Part shown: positions 1 through 14,000 of the stretch, one piece after another
Numbering within the stretch: position 1 is the first letter of the stretch
Layout of the letters: each line of letters begins with the position of its first letter
Assembly (NCBI RefSeq): GCF_028858725.1
Contig: NC_084773.1
Coordinates: forward strand, 7,802,350-7,866,349
DNA: 64,000 nucleotides
Direction: 5' to 3'
Source: Colius striatus
Taxonomy: Eukaryota > Chordata > Aves > Coliiformes > Coliidae
The notes under the pieces: model-generated
What the model saw: the letters and a program-made list of their open reading frames with translations, nothing else
Databases searched by the model: none
What the model was told of the DNA's origin: nothing
Translations under genes and position numbers: made by a program

Positions 1-2028
1 AGACATTCCATAACCTAATAATAAAAAAAGACTTAATGAAAACAAGCACTCAGATAACAAAAGATCTATTAATAGCAGCACTTAGGCTTGCACAGATCAG
101 GTATACCTTTTTTGATCAAGTTAATAGCAGCAAAGACTAAAAGTCATGCTGAAATGGGGTCCTATTGGTAGGTCAGCAAAATTTAACTGTCTGTATTGTC
201 AATATTCAATCAATAAATCTTCTTATGTCCACATGATTTCTCTAGATTCACTTGCCTAAGTCTGAAGTGACAAAGCTCAACTGATGTTCCCTAAAATCTG
301 ATTAATGCATTAACACTAATTTCAGTTTCAAAGAGACTTTTAATCCACAATCATTCCAACATCTACCATCAAAAAATTCCAACATTTAAAAAATCATATC
401 TCAGTTTTCTTCATCTTTCAGAACAATTTGCTACCTTTGAAATTTCCCAGGGTTCTGAGGTGCTACAATTACAAGAACATGTGAATATCTGTACCATAAA
501 GGGGGTGACGCAGTAATGCCAACTTAGGCACTTCTGCCGCCCTATGTTAATAAAGCTGCAACACAGGCACCAGAGACCCAAGGAAAGGCAGGCCTTAGTA
601 GTTTACAAAGAAAATGACAATAAAGCTTGGCTTATTCCCAGACTGAGTTTAAATTAATCTGCTGGCTTACAATTATTTTTGGAGTGTTAGAGAATCCAGC
701 AAAAAGAGTAGATGTGCTTTACAGACTGATGTGCCATGGTTTGTCTGGTCTGTTACCTGATTACACTTTTAAAGATCTCTGAATTATCTATAGGCCACGA
801 TTTGTGCTAAAGCAACTAGACTAACTTAGTATCAAATGAACTCATGTTTTGACAGCATAGCTGTGCATGAGAGAATAACAATATGGTAGAGTTTGAAATG
901 TTCCGTTTTCTCACTCAATACATTAACTGTGGTTTTAAATTAAAAGATGCACTAAGAGAGAAGGCTATGCCCTTCCCATGCTCTGTTTATAAAGAGCAGT
1001 ATAAACATTTTGTTATTTGTTTTGGTAACAATTTCTGAGAGTCAGTTTCACACAATTGTTTTCATCAACTCTTGTAATTAATCCTTATATTTGGACAAGC
1101 CAAGTAACAGCAAGAAGTTCAACACAGTTGAGAAGAGAAAAAAAAAAAGGTCATGGCTTAAACTGCAAGGCATCTCACCTGAAGCAGCAGAAAGGTGTAA
1201 GTACTCCCCCAATCACAACTTTTAAAAGTTTAAAAATAGTCCTACCCTTCTTTGACCTCTGTTGTTCACTTAAACTTATGTACTCTAGTTTGAAACCCTC
1301 CTCAGCTGTGGCCCTCCAACCATCTACAATACAGGTACACTATATGCAGTGCTACAGAGATAGCAGCTTAAATTAACTCCACCATGGTCTCATCAGCACA
1401 GTCTTTCAAAGTTTCTTTAAATTGAGATAACTTCAGAAATTCATTTGCTGCATGACAACTTTAAGAGCCCGTGGAACAACTAAATAAGAGCAATTGACAT
1501 GGCAGCTTCATAAACCAACTTTATCTACAAAAGAGAAGGAAAAAAAAGTCAAGCTCCTATTGTTTTATAGTTTTGGTTACTCTCCTAACATAGCTTTAAT
1601 TATATAAGATTCTACCTACTTTTCCCACTGTTTCCCAATCCCTTCACTTTAGTCAGAAGTAGTAACTATGCCTGAAAAAACCTCAATGAACAAACAAAAC
1701 CCAGCCTGCCACCAAACAAATCAACAAAACCAAACAAAAACATGTCCCTCATTGATTTCATTTTCTACAACAGAGGATCTTTTGCCAGTATCCCTATACA
1801 AAATGCAATATAGAATAATAAACTCTATCAGTTTTCTTTGGAGAATGCCCATTAATACTTCGGTTGATGTTTTTTTCCACTTAACTGAGAATTTTAATGC
1901 TCTAAGATTTTTAAAAACCAAAAACCACATTATTTTGATTACTAAAAAAATGGTAGCAGCAATGTTTTTAGTAGGTTAAATGATTTTCCTGTTTTGCATA
2001 GAATACAGAATAAGAACACAGTACTTAC
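1..2028 (-). other. DCP1A intron 4, 5' portion
   Basis: AT-rich sequence between exon 4 and the left edge. I looked on the minus strand for the next expected exon (the VVEEETRR-type linker segment) and did not find it. I see no repeat or RNA gene that I can support. Confidence 0.7.
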
Positions 2029-2095
2029 TTAGCCATGAGTTTTGCTATTCGATGACAGTCATTCTTGTCGTAAAACCAGATACTGTAAATTGACA
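2029..2095 (-). CDS. DCP1A: DCP1A coding exon 4
   Basis: A 67-nt exon encoding LSIYSIWFYDKNDCHRIAKL followed by Met-Ala, plus two bases of the next codon. It contains Trp108 and the start of the C-terminal EVH1 helix. The acceptor is TATTTTCAAG and the donor GTAAGT. The donor is tandemly repeated (GTAAGTAAGTAC read on the minus strand); use of the second GT would add four bases and bring in an immediate TAA stop. The split last codon begins AA, so residue 124 would be Asn or Lys where the mammalian protein has Asp. Confidence 0.93.
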
Positions 2096-5000
2096 CTTGA
2101 AAATAAAAAAAAGCAAATATAAGATAAAGGTTTAAAAAAAATACAGAAGAGACAAAAAGCCAGCATCCATTAGATCTGTGGCATATGAATTGCCATCAAC
2201 TTCCACTCAAATATTCTGTGTCTGACTGACTACTATTTATGAAGTATACCAGAAATAGCATGTGTGCAAACAAATGCAGTCTGATTAACTGCAAGAACTA
2301 TAAGATTTTGATACTGTTTGTAAATAAAAATGGCAGGAAAATGAAGTTTATACTACAAAATGCATTCTCAGTTCAGTGCAACTTCTGTTTTGAATTACTG
2401 ACTTCATCATTGAAACTAGGCTAAAGAAAATAACTTTTTTTAAACATTCACTTAAAAATTTGTCCATTTTTGAAGCTCAACAAAAATAGTGAAGTTAGAC
2501 AGTATGTACAGTATGCCAGTTCAGTAAGAGGCTCTCTAGAAGTTTTCTTCTCCAAATTCTTTTAGCAAGAGAGGTAATTGTATAGGAAGGAAACAGTACC
2601 AAAGCTCCAATCCTACTGTCAAACATTCACGGGACTGCTTAAAATTAATATCAAACTCTACTCTTTCAAGGTATCAAGGACAAAGCAATAAGGGCAAAAA
2701 GGTTGCAGCTCAGCAAGACATCGAACCCTGTTCTGGCTTTCAGATTAAATCAAATTCCACAGAAGGTTAGCAGAGTTAGAGCCTGATCACCAAGCTGAAA
2801 GATACCCCATCAAAGAGAAGAACTTAGTAGTACCATGAACTACTATATCATCAGCAGTCCCACTTCCCAGAGGCCATTTTTACCCACACACTTTCTCATC
2901 TCCTCAATGTCCCCACAGCTGTGCTAACACAACAAATCTCCAGAACTCTTTTCAGGATTGTATTTAATCCAACCCACAAAGCATGTTATTTTAAATCTTG
3001 GCTTACCTACAAAGTTTGTCAAATATGCAAGTACAAAGGCAATTGTGCATTTTCTACATGTTACCATTAAAATATTTTCATTTCTGAAAAGACACTTTTA
3101 GCCTTCCAAAAGTCATCTTTATGCTGCAGTTCATGACAGTGCTTTTACAAAGTCACTGATTATAACAATATGACTGAAATAAAAGGAATGTTATAAAAAG
3201 AACACAGAACCTTTTCCAATCATGTACATTTTTATTTTTAAGGAAAATAAAGGGGAGATGTTGTTAAAACACTACCAAATTCTCAATTAAAGCACACTCA
3301 AAATTATTTTAAGCCATGGCAAAGAGGACAATTATTTATCAAATTTTTTCTAGACCTTCCAGTAATCTTAGGCTTACTGTGTTTGACTAAACCCCTCAAA
3401 GTCATGCCCATATCTCATTTTTATAACAATACCCTAAGTTCCACTTTGTCTTTTTAATTAAATAACCACCACATGCATTTGGGTGCTTGTTTCTTTAGAA
3501 GTTGCAGCTTAGGTAATAGACTAAGCTTTTCAAGTCATAAATAAACCAATTTAAACAACTCCATTCTTACAAAGCATGTAAGCCAATAAAAGAAGCATTT
3601 AATACATGTAGCCAATGCTTACAAAATACTTATTAATATTTACAGTTTAATACCACTAGATTGTCTACTGCATAGAAACTTCATTGTAAGTTTCCTATCT
3701 GAACTACTTTTTTAGTTATGTAGCACATTTTAACACTGAAGAAAAGCTCTCTCCCTTTCCTGACTTCACTATCAGACAAACTGCCAAGAGAAGGAAGCTT
3801 CCTCAAAAGCATACTTGCTGGAGAAATGAAGATAAGGAACCTATAACGATATCTGAATAGGACAGATGATTGAAGTCACACTCAATTCTGCCAGAAACAG
3901 GCCTACACAAGAGCAGAAGCAGATCCAAATCTCAGTTTTGTGTACAGAGCATGAAGCTTTTTTCCTACTTTGTACCACTGGCAAGCAATCATAGAGAGTC
4001 ACTGCAAAACATTAACAGTATTACAAAGACGTAAAGCAGATTATGAACAAGTAAACTTGGGCATTAACTTAGATATGATCCACCACGCTACAATATTTAC
4101 TTTCCTCTTTTCAAAGAGTATTACTGTCAGTTCAGCTCCCTTACCTCAGAAGTACGTATGTCCCAGCTCCATTACTATATTTGATACATTTCTTACATGC
4201 AGGCAACTTGAGCTATGAGCACTCTTTTAACAAAAACAGAGTTGGTACTTGGGAGTTCTTTTCAAATCTGTGATCTTTTTACTATACTCAACATGAATAT
4301 TAGCTGAAAGTTTATATGTCTAATGGCATTTAATTCTACTGCAGTTCTTTTAAGAGTTTCATGCAGAAGAAGCCATTAAAGGATTCATTTTTCCATCTAG
4401 TTCAACACTTTCCATCCAGCATTTCTACACTGAAGGCTGGTCAGCATCTTTAGTAAGCAAGTAGAAGCAGGTTGTAATCATTAGCAATAACTTTAAGTTG
4501 GATTCACACTACACTTTGACACACATTAAGTCATGAGTAACCCACATCATAGACAAAGTAGATTTCACAAAATTAGAAGTCACTGGTTAATCTACATTCT
4601 TCTCTGATATAAGTAATTTTTATTAAAAACATTGATCTACAATATTTATCTAAACATATAACACTCATCTTCTCTCCAAACTTGATTGCATCAATAATTA
4701 GAACTTGGCCGAAACTGTTATGGGGAAACAAACATATTAAGGAATCCTTTCTGCTCAAGTCTAACAGCTGGATGACACTAAAAGGAAAGTCGTGGTCTCA
4801 TCTACATTGTACTCCCATTGCTTCACAGGGTAGTCAATTTACTTTTTGAACACTGCACAGTCAACAGATTTGAATTAAGAATGGGGATAGTGAAGTGCCA
4901 CAGTGAGACAGAGGCTTCATTCTTTGACAACGTTAAATGAAGTTGCATCCCAAAGCTGTAGTTACAGAAAATCAAAACCCAAGTGAAAGCTGAAAAGAGT

Positions 5001-8000
5001 AGCGTCACCACCTTTACACTTCTATAACTTCGGCATTACCTCATGCTACTCCAATTCACTCCTTTCCCTATGTCAGCTGAATACATTTTAGTCCAGATCA
5101 GTCCGTTGATACTGTTTCACATCAGCTTCACAAACACTCTATCTGGCACAAGAGAGAGGAAACTGGGGACAGCAGAGTAAGGCAAAGTTGTTAAAATGTT
5201 GATGAAACCCTAGCCCAAGAATGCTTTGCCAGAAGTTCAGGTGGGACTTGTCAACAGTGCTAGTTTCAGAGATTCCAGACACCATTACTCTTCCACCTTA
5301 GGCAGTTTAGCCATTTGTGCAGATACAGCTTCATATCATTCAATGAGATCTGTTTGAACATTTCTGTAGCTAGTAGGAAGAAGGGATAGAAAAGACAGAA
5401 AAGTTGTATTTTGCAGTTCCCATTTAGATGTTGCTGTATAATGAAACAAAACAATTGGAAGGGGAGGACAGTAACCTTTCAAGCTCTCTCTGCAGTAGAA
5501 AGACTCATATTTCCAAACAGAATCATGGAAATCAACTTACACTGGTCTCATCTCCATAAACAAAAGCACATACATGCATTATTTGCTTAGGGTATATGCA
5601 TCATTTTATACTTCAAATTTAGTTTAATGCAAAAGCACATAAAGCCATCTCTCAAAGCTCTTATTTCTTCCAGTAGCAAAGTTACCTGAAATGCCATCTC
5701 TCCTCAGATGATCTGCTCAAATACCTCAATTGAGATACTTCATTCACTATCGGCATTTCCCTCAATTTAAGCATCAGCTTGCCATGTAGATTTACAGATC
5801 ATTAATTAAAAAAAGTCCCTCTCTTTCTTATTGTTTTGAATTTCTAAGGCCATTTCACACATATAACTCACAGCACAATCCTACAAGCAGTTGTACCAGA
5901 GTAATTCTGCAGGTGGCAAATAGCATCCAAGATCAGGCACACTTTAACAAACTGCAATCTGAAAGTCTAGCACGGAATGAAGGAGATCAGAACTTTGCAA
6001 CACTGAACCAGAGTCCAGTTACGGTGACATCTTTCAGGTCAAACAAAATATTTTTAGAACATCTTAACAGCTTTCAATGGTTCCTCCCCTCCCCCTAGCT
6101 GGCATTGCCTCTTTTGCTATAAAGGTATCAGGAGCAAGCTCCTTTCTTATCTCAGACTAAAGCACCAGGTTAATGCGCTTGCTGGAGAGCCACTCAGCTG
6201 CAGCAATCGCAAAGAGGTGTCATACTTAATGCATCGTCAGCCGGGAAAAAGAGGGATCACAAGAGACATTCCTTACCAGTAAAGATGCCCTGCTTTGAAA
6301 CCAGCTCTTGCAAAGAATTTTAAAAGCTGCTTGGAATAATGCAACTCCTGCTTCTGCATTCTGAATACAAGTTTGTTTAACTGATGATAACACAAATGCA
6401 GACAACAGCACTTTGTAACTGAGTTTTCCATTTAAATGTATAAGCCTCTCCAAAATCCATTATTTTTGTTTTACTAATTCTTATCCCTGGACAGGAATAA
6501 GAAGCAAGCAAGAAGAAACAAAACAAAAAACCCACACCAAACAAGGACCATTTATTTTAATATCCAAGTTTTATATTTAGCATCTGTCTTTTCAGCACCA
6601 TGGAAATCAATCTGCCTGACCCCTCCGGTGAACTAGCTTGGATTAAAAAGCCCTTTGATCAAGACCAATACCACCGATATAGAGGCAAAATTATAAATGA
6701 GAAAGACTTAGAAGAATACTTCTTGCAGACTTTAAGAGGTAAGTTGGCCATTTCTTAAAACTATTTTTTCCTCTATTATTAGGCAAGCTACCAGCTATCA
6801 GTTCAAAATACTCACATTACAGATAGGAAGTACTTTCTAAATAAGCCCAAACGTTCAGACTAGACTGTTATTACTGGTTTTGATAGAACTGTCTGTGTTC
6901 ATTTAAAAAAAAAAGCAAACCAAAACAACGAGTTGAACATACTTTCCATAAAATATAGACAAGAAAAAATAAACTTAGGTTCATTAAAGAAATAGGTCAA
7001 TGGGATTCAGCACTTCATGTACAAATACTCCGAACATGTGTCCAGAGGAAAAGTGAGACAAAGATCAAGGATAGCTGGAAACACATATTCCAGATTAAGC
7101 ACTAGTAAATAGCATATTAAATATAATTGAAGAATCTTACCTTCTAAAGGTAGTGTAACATTTTTAATTTAGACTTAAGTCAAACAATGTTTTCTCATTT
7201 TGTTAATTTCTTCACTTGTTCACATTTGGAGATATGTGCTGTCTTTAATTCTAACAATGAAAAGTAGGATATCTTTTTTTCTATTTACCAGTGTAACTGG
7301 TATCATGTCTCACAGGTTCTTAGTCACACCCCCTGCCAATTTTGCTTTAGGATCTGATGCCTCATGAATAAATGGGGTAAGTTTTTGGGTAGCATTACAT
7401 ACAAACTTTAAACTAGACATAGCCTCTCAAAATTTTGTGTTTGGAGGCTTGAACTGTATTATGTTAGCAAGAGTCACTTCAAGAATAATTCTGAAGTTGG
7501 GAAAGATTTCCCCATTAACAGTTAAAATATTAAAAAGGTATTTGGGTGAAAATAAAAACCAGAACACCTCTACAAGACATCTAACTAGAAAAACAAATAA
7601 GAAATTGATTCAAATGCCTTCCATTTTACTCAGTGAACAGAATGAAAGGTAGATATAAGAAAGGTATTGTATCACTTAGTCTATTCTTCTTCTAGAATAC
7701 CCATGAAAGACTCCTTCATATCCCCAAATTTGCATATTTCTGAAAAATGGGGGGAAAAAAAAACCCCCTCAACAACTATGAAAGTAAGTCAGGCCACCTT
7801 TTCTGTGAGGATAAAATGTCCACCACCTCATCTTGTTCCAAGAGTGGGAAAAAGCCTTTGTGCAATTGGATAAAGGATCTCATATCTACAGCTTAACAAA
7901 AGTAAGTTCCAATATGCAACAAACTAAATATTCCATTGTACATTACAAGTAACTATTTGAATAAAATAATAAAAGAATAGTCAAACCCACCACCAAAACT

Positions 8001-11000
8001 GTTATGATCTAGCATGACAGGCAAATCATTCTTATACTCTCCAGACAAGCAAAAATAAAGTTTACATATTGCTTGCAAAGTTTCTCATGTAACTCGTTAG
8101 TGGCTCTCGCATCCTGGTGTACGTCACTCATACTCAGAACAGCTCTCACAGCACTTAAGACAGAAATTCCAGAGGTCTGATCTGGTATACATAACAGACT
8201 GGGCTCTTATTATCTTCTTAAGTCAAGACAGAACACTAGATCAAAGTGAAAATGTGAAATTTATAAAACAGTAGTATCATATTCAATTATAAGGACTGTT
8301 GACATGGAATCTTCCCTGAATACGTGACAGCATAACTTTGCTTTGATCATCTTTTATTTCTACCATGCCCTGGGGAAGCGTAAACCATGATTTGTCACCA
8401 ATCCTGTTAAAACCTAAACATAAAGGTGCAAAATATGTTTATCTCTGCCAAACTGCAGTATTAATCAACTGCACTGTAGGTGTTTATCAGGTAGTTTGAA
8501 CCATTCCCCATTTGTAAGCTAAGGAAACACAAACATCAATTCAATCATTCAGCAGCCTTAGCAGGAGTTTCTAATAATCACAGTAGATTTCCTCAAGCAA
8601 GATACAAAAAATCCTCCACTCTGCAAGCAACAAGGGTGTTGTCAACACTCCATGTAAGCAGTAGTTTTTCCTTGCACAACCTAGCAGTCCACCCTTTCTC
8701 AGTCATTAAATGATCTCAGAAGAGCATTACATTAACCCCTTAGAGATACACATGATACTAAACAATGGCTTAGAACTCCTATGTGAGACAGTCCAAAAAT
8801 GACCAAGTCTTTCATGCCAGGAAGCAGTTGAGCAGAAGCTGATGCTCTTCCACATGAAAAGAGCTTGTAAAAGAATCTCCTAATCTAGCCATACAAATAA
8901 AACATGTACATGTGGAAAGTGGTCTGCAAATCCAAATAAATCCTGAATGGCTTTTTGATTGTTTTTCCAATCACTCACGAATACTGTGCAGACAGAGGGA
9001 AACAACTTTTACACTGTACATTTCAATCGTATAATTTGTTTTTTCCTAATTCGGGGGACAGAGGTCAGAAAATTTGGGAAACTGCATGTAAGGAAGAAAA
9101 TCCAAGCCACAACAACTAAATACAAGAGTTAGCAGTGCTGAAATCATAAGGAATAAAAAGCTTAGATGCTTTTTCTTGTGCTTTGAAGCTTCTATTTGAA
9201 CAAAGTGAACACTAGCAGAGGATGCTAAAATTCATCTGCTTCTTATTTGTGGCACTCACGGAAAAAAACTAATGACATACTAACTATATTGAACATTTTC
9301 AATTTGTAATCAGTGTAGCCTGTTTCTGGACATGCTACCACTGTCTTCTAAGGAGAGAGCATAGAGTGATGAAATAAAGGATAGTTTCCAACCAAATCTT
9401 TTAAAATGACAATGGGAAAATCATAACAGGAAAAAAAATACTCAATTACTTCAGAACACTATCTGTTTCCAAATCCAGTCAATAGTATTTTCCCTACTCA
9501 ACTTCATAAAAGTTTCTTCCATCCTTGTACTTCTCTATGTCATCTTGGTCTGAACTCCCATGAGCCTCCCATAGACCTTATGCCATAGCATCCCGTAGGA
9601 AAAGGAGAGCTTTTATCACTGACAAAGCATATAGTCAACTTCAGGGGTTTCTAATGAACTCATACACCTTTTCTGATTCCCTCCTTTAAGCCATCCTCTA
9701 GTCATTCCCACTACCATACATCACACTAATTCCACAGCAGCTCACGCTTTCCCATGCCATCATCCTTTCAAAAAAAACCCAAATTAATCAACTTCTACTC
9801 CCCCTATGTCACCAACCTTGTGATTCTTTACTGCCACCTCACTAGCCATCCTACCCCTACCACCATCAACAGTTCCTCTTCCTTCCAAATCAAGCAACCT
9901 GTTTAAACATCTAACTTAATGTAATACTTTTCCTCTCCTGATTTTTTTGCCAGTCATTCACTCCCCTAATCTCTAGGTGTCTCAACTTACTGACAAGTTT
10001 TGACTTGCTCCTTTAAATGACACCTACAGGAAAAGGATTGCTAAAACTATTAAATAGAGGAGATCACCTACCTTAAGCTGTTCTTTATCATCATAATAGA
10101 ATCTATCCTACTTGCCACAGATCCTATAGGCTTTCCAAGGGAGAAGACAGGAAAGAATCAACATTTGATCACACTTTTAGGTACACTAAAGCATAGCCAA
10201 AGCAGTGCTCTTATCTGTAACTCAAGGGGATGTTCTGATAGGAAGAAGACAGGGTATTGAGGGAGTATCCAGACAGCACATAGGTTCTTCGAGCACTTCA
10301 GTAAGAGACACCTGTCACTAGAGAGCAGTGAACTAGTTTGAAGAACTTTGCGAGAAAAGAAGACATGAAATGATACCTTTTTATCAGGAGAATCCTCTGT
10401 TCTGTGGGTTGTCTTTTATTTACCTACTTAATGTGAACTTGAAATACATATATACTCCCTCTCTTTAAGGACTATGTCATTTACACTGTGGGCTCTTTTA
10501 AGTAACAAGACTTTTACCATGTACCTAATTGGAACACAGTACTCTGGGACTCTGAAGCTCAACTGATGAACCAAAACACTACTAGAATTCAAAAAGCAGC
10601 ATGAATATATTTGACTACTATTTTACTGCTCCTCTGTATAACGACTATCCCCATATCCAGACTTGCTGGAGACATCTACTTTCTGAGTCCAAAACCTAAT
10701 ATGGAGAAAGAAACCTTCAATTGAGAGCTGTGCGATTTTCTCAATTTCAAGTAGCTACTGATTAATTTTCAACTTGCAAAAGAGGAAGCCCTTAGAACCC
10801 TTTGTTCTTGTTGTTAAATACCTTCAAAATCTATCAATCTTCCTTATTCTTTCACAGTTTTGTCTAGACACTATAGCATTACGTATCTGTTTAAACCTAG
10901 CAGATCAATTTAAAAAACTATCAAAACCAGAACTTTGTTGGTATATCCTCTTTGTTATTGAAAACAGGTGGTCATCATTACATAATAGCACAACTATTTA

Positions 11001-14000
11001 AGTGCAGACAGAAAATATCATCAGATATTTCACTGGAACCTGCCCCTTTACACTGAAACAGACATTACAGTAATCAGAAGTGTTCTAGGTTATAAAACAG
11101 AACATGAAGTTTATGTGGATTAAAGGAAGTTATACTCACAGCTAGCGTTTCTGTAAAGAAGAAAAGGTTCATGGAGCTGAAACTCCAAGTCTTTGTTAAC
11201 TGGTTCAACCAGGTTGTGCATGTTCAGACGATTCACTATCGTAAAACCATGATAAGGAGAAGCTGACCTATTGTTTCAATTCAAACAAAAATGAGGATTA
11301 ATACCTTGGTTCTCAGAGTTAGGAATGAATCTTAAAGTCTCTGTAGCTTTATTAGGTGAAGGCTTTAGCAAGCCTGAAGCTCTAGTAGCTGTTCTCCTAT
11401 GCCATTTCTTGGCATGGCAACTGATTTAGTTTTAAAACTACACTTACCTCAAAGAAGGATTAGGATTAACATTACAGCTCTACACTGATAAACAGTTGAA
11501 TCAAAAATAGGCCTAAAAAAAGGTATTCAACACAACTAAGACATGCCCAGGATTAAAACACAAGTTTATTCAATACTTCACATAAGGTAGTTTCAAGGCA
11601 TTTTAGGAGCTTTTACCAGAGGAGAAATCACAAACCACTTATGAAGCAACATTTTCCTTCCTGTGAATAGGTACAATAATAAATTACCTTAAATAACATA
11701 AAATACACTTAAGAGAGGAATCAGCAGCAGTAATTTCTTCCAAAAGGCAGACTTGTAAAATAAAGACATAGCTCAATATCCTCCAAGTAGCTATTATTCA
11801 GAATTGTACTGCTTAGTGAAACAACTTTTAGTATCTAGATTTTTGCTAGACATCAGGTGGAAAAAGTTTTAGCTGTGCTTTCTTTTGCTGCCTGAATGTT
11901 ATGTCAGCATATTCAGCTGTGCCTGTAAGCAATCATAGAATCAACACAGCAGCGTGATGAAGGCAGGTAAAAGTCAGATATAATTGGCTAGTAAATGTTA
12001 GTATTTCCACAACAATGTGGCCCTCTTGACCAAATGATCAATCACAAAGTCTGTCAAACAATCCTTACTACCGTGAGTTAGTCCTTTAGTAAGTCTAACA
12101 GAACTTGTTTCAAATAACCAGCTAGTCACACAAAAGCATTTTGCTTACTTCATTTGCTTTTGGTTTTGTTGGCTTTCTCACACTAAGTATTTCCAAGCCT
12201 GGAACTAAAGTAGTCTGGAATTGGTGAATAGTAGCCCTTTGCAATTCCAGGATAAAATACTGTTATGTCCTGGTCTAGGACAACCTATTTCAGGATGGAC
12301 CGAGTCTGCATTATTTATATCTCCTACAGTCAAGAGAGTGTTCTTTCATTGTGAGATTTTTAATTTGCCTGTAATTTAAAATGTAAATTCATTGTTGGTC
12401 TTATGTGCTGTTTCTCCCTCAACTCCTCTCCCCTATCACATATAATTGGAAATTTATTTTGTTGTTTTGACAAAAAATGAAGTAGTCCCCAAAACCACAC
12501 ACTAATAGATCTGCAGCTTTTAGGCAACTTTGTCTATTTACAAAAGTTTCTGCTATTTCCTGACAGTAAATTATAACAATTTCATTTATTAACTGTATTG
12601 CTTTCATAATCAACTTCATGGATTTAGTGAGACAAAGGAAGACTCTGAATTTAACAAACTCAATACACGAACACATGAAAATATGCTGATAAAAGTTTTT
12701 GTGTGGCTATATATGTGGTGTCACCAAATAATTCAAGTGACTTTTTGGCAGCATTTTTATGTCTATTTTGATGGAGTTGTTCACCTATATGTAGAGTTTA
12801 TTCTTTTCAAATGAGTACATAGACATAAACACCTGGACAAATAAGTAATTATAAATTTACTGGGGACAGTAAATCCAGTGCAAAAACTACACATGAAACC
12901 ATCTAAGGTTTGCTTTTTTAAGGGAAAAAAGTGATATCCCACCCCAAAAATACCCTTACCTTTTGTACACAAATAAGGTCCCTTCTATGTCGGTTTTCTC
13001 CTACAAGAGACATCAAATTGCATTTAAGGAATTTTCTTATTCACACGGTTACGTAGCTATTGTATAGCATTTTGTATAACTACAGAGACTTAGGACATCC
13101 TTATCTTTCCATGACACCTAAAGATATCTATTATTGTCAGAGACTATCTATTTTTTCTCAGCAAGGTTAAGAAATTAAACCCACTTCCAGATAAATCTTT
13201 TCATACTGTCCATCTGATGATGCCATTCATATCCAGTATTTTACAACCTTGCTACGCTGAGACCGAAAAGCCAGAGCTAAACACCTTTCCCACAACTCCT
13301 TATTTTCCATGTGGACTACAGTCTATGAATCCCCAAATACCAGACAGGTTGTCTTCCACAGGGTTACTTGAAGGACAGCAATCACAGCACAGTCAAAAAC
13401 AAAACAACATAAATACAGACCATAGCTCTATTCCTTATTTCAGTCTTCAAAGCCACCTTTACCCCTTGCTTGTGACTTGCAAACAGAGATTGCCATACGT
13501 AGAACTGGAACTGCACACAACTATCTGAAGTTCCACGTGTCTCTATTTTTACAGTGTTGTGATAAAACTATCTGCCAAGCAATAACTGCATTTTAATGCA
13601 GCGCTGAATATTAACATTTCCCAAACACCACTCTTTCTACATTAGGCCTCTGCTCAACACGCATGAGCAAGAGCAGCAAATTACAATTTAAAAATCCCAA
13701 ACAAAAGAAAACCACAAAAAAGTCAACCCAGCAACAACCACAAACAGGAAATTAAACCTTCACCGCCACAGCTGCTTCGGTCACAGCCACCTCGCGCAGG
13801 TTACCGACGCCGTCCCTCCCCATGCGCGGTCACAGACTTCGTTCTCCGCCCCTCCGGGTCGGCGCCTCCCCAGGACAGAGAACCCCAATCCCGAGCTTCC
13901 ACACGGGTGAGGGCAGCCCTCGCCGAGGCCCCGTGCGGAGGCCCCGGGACAGACAGCTGCCGGGCCGAGAGCACGGGCGACCCGGAGCCTCGTCCCCGAC

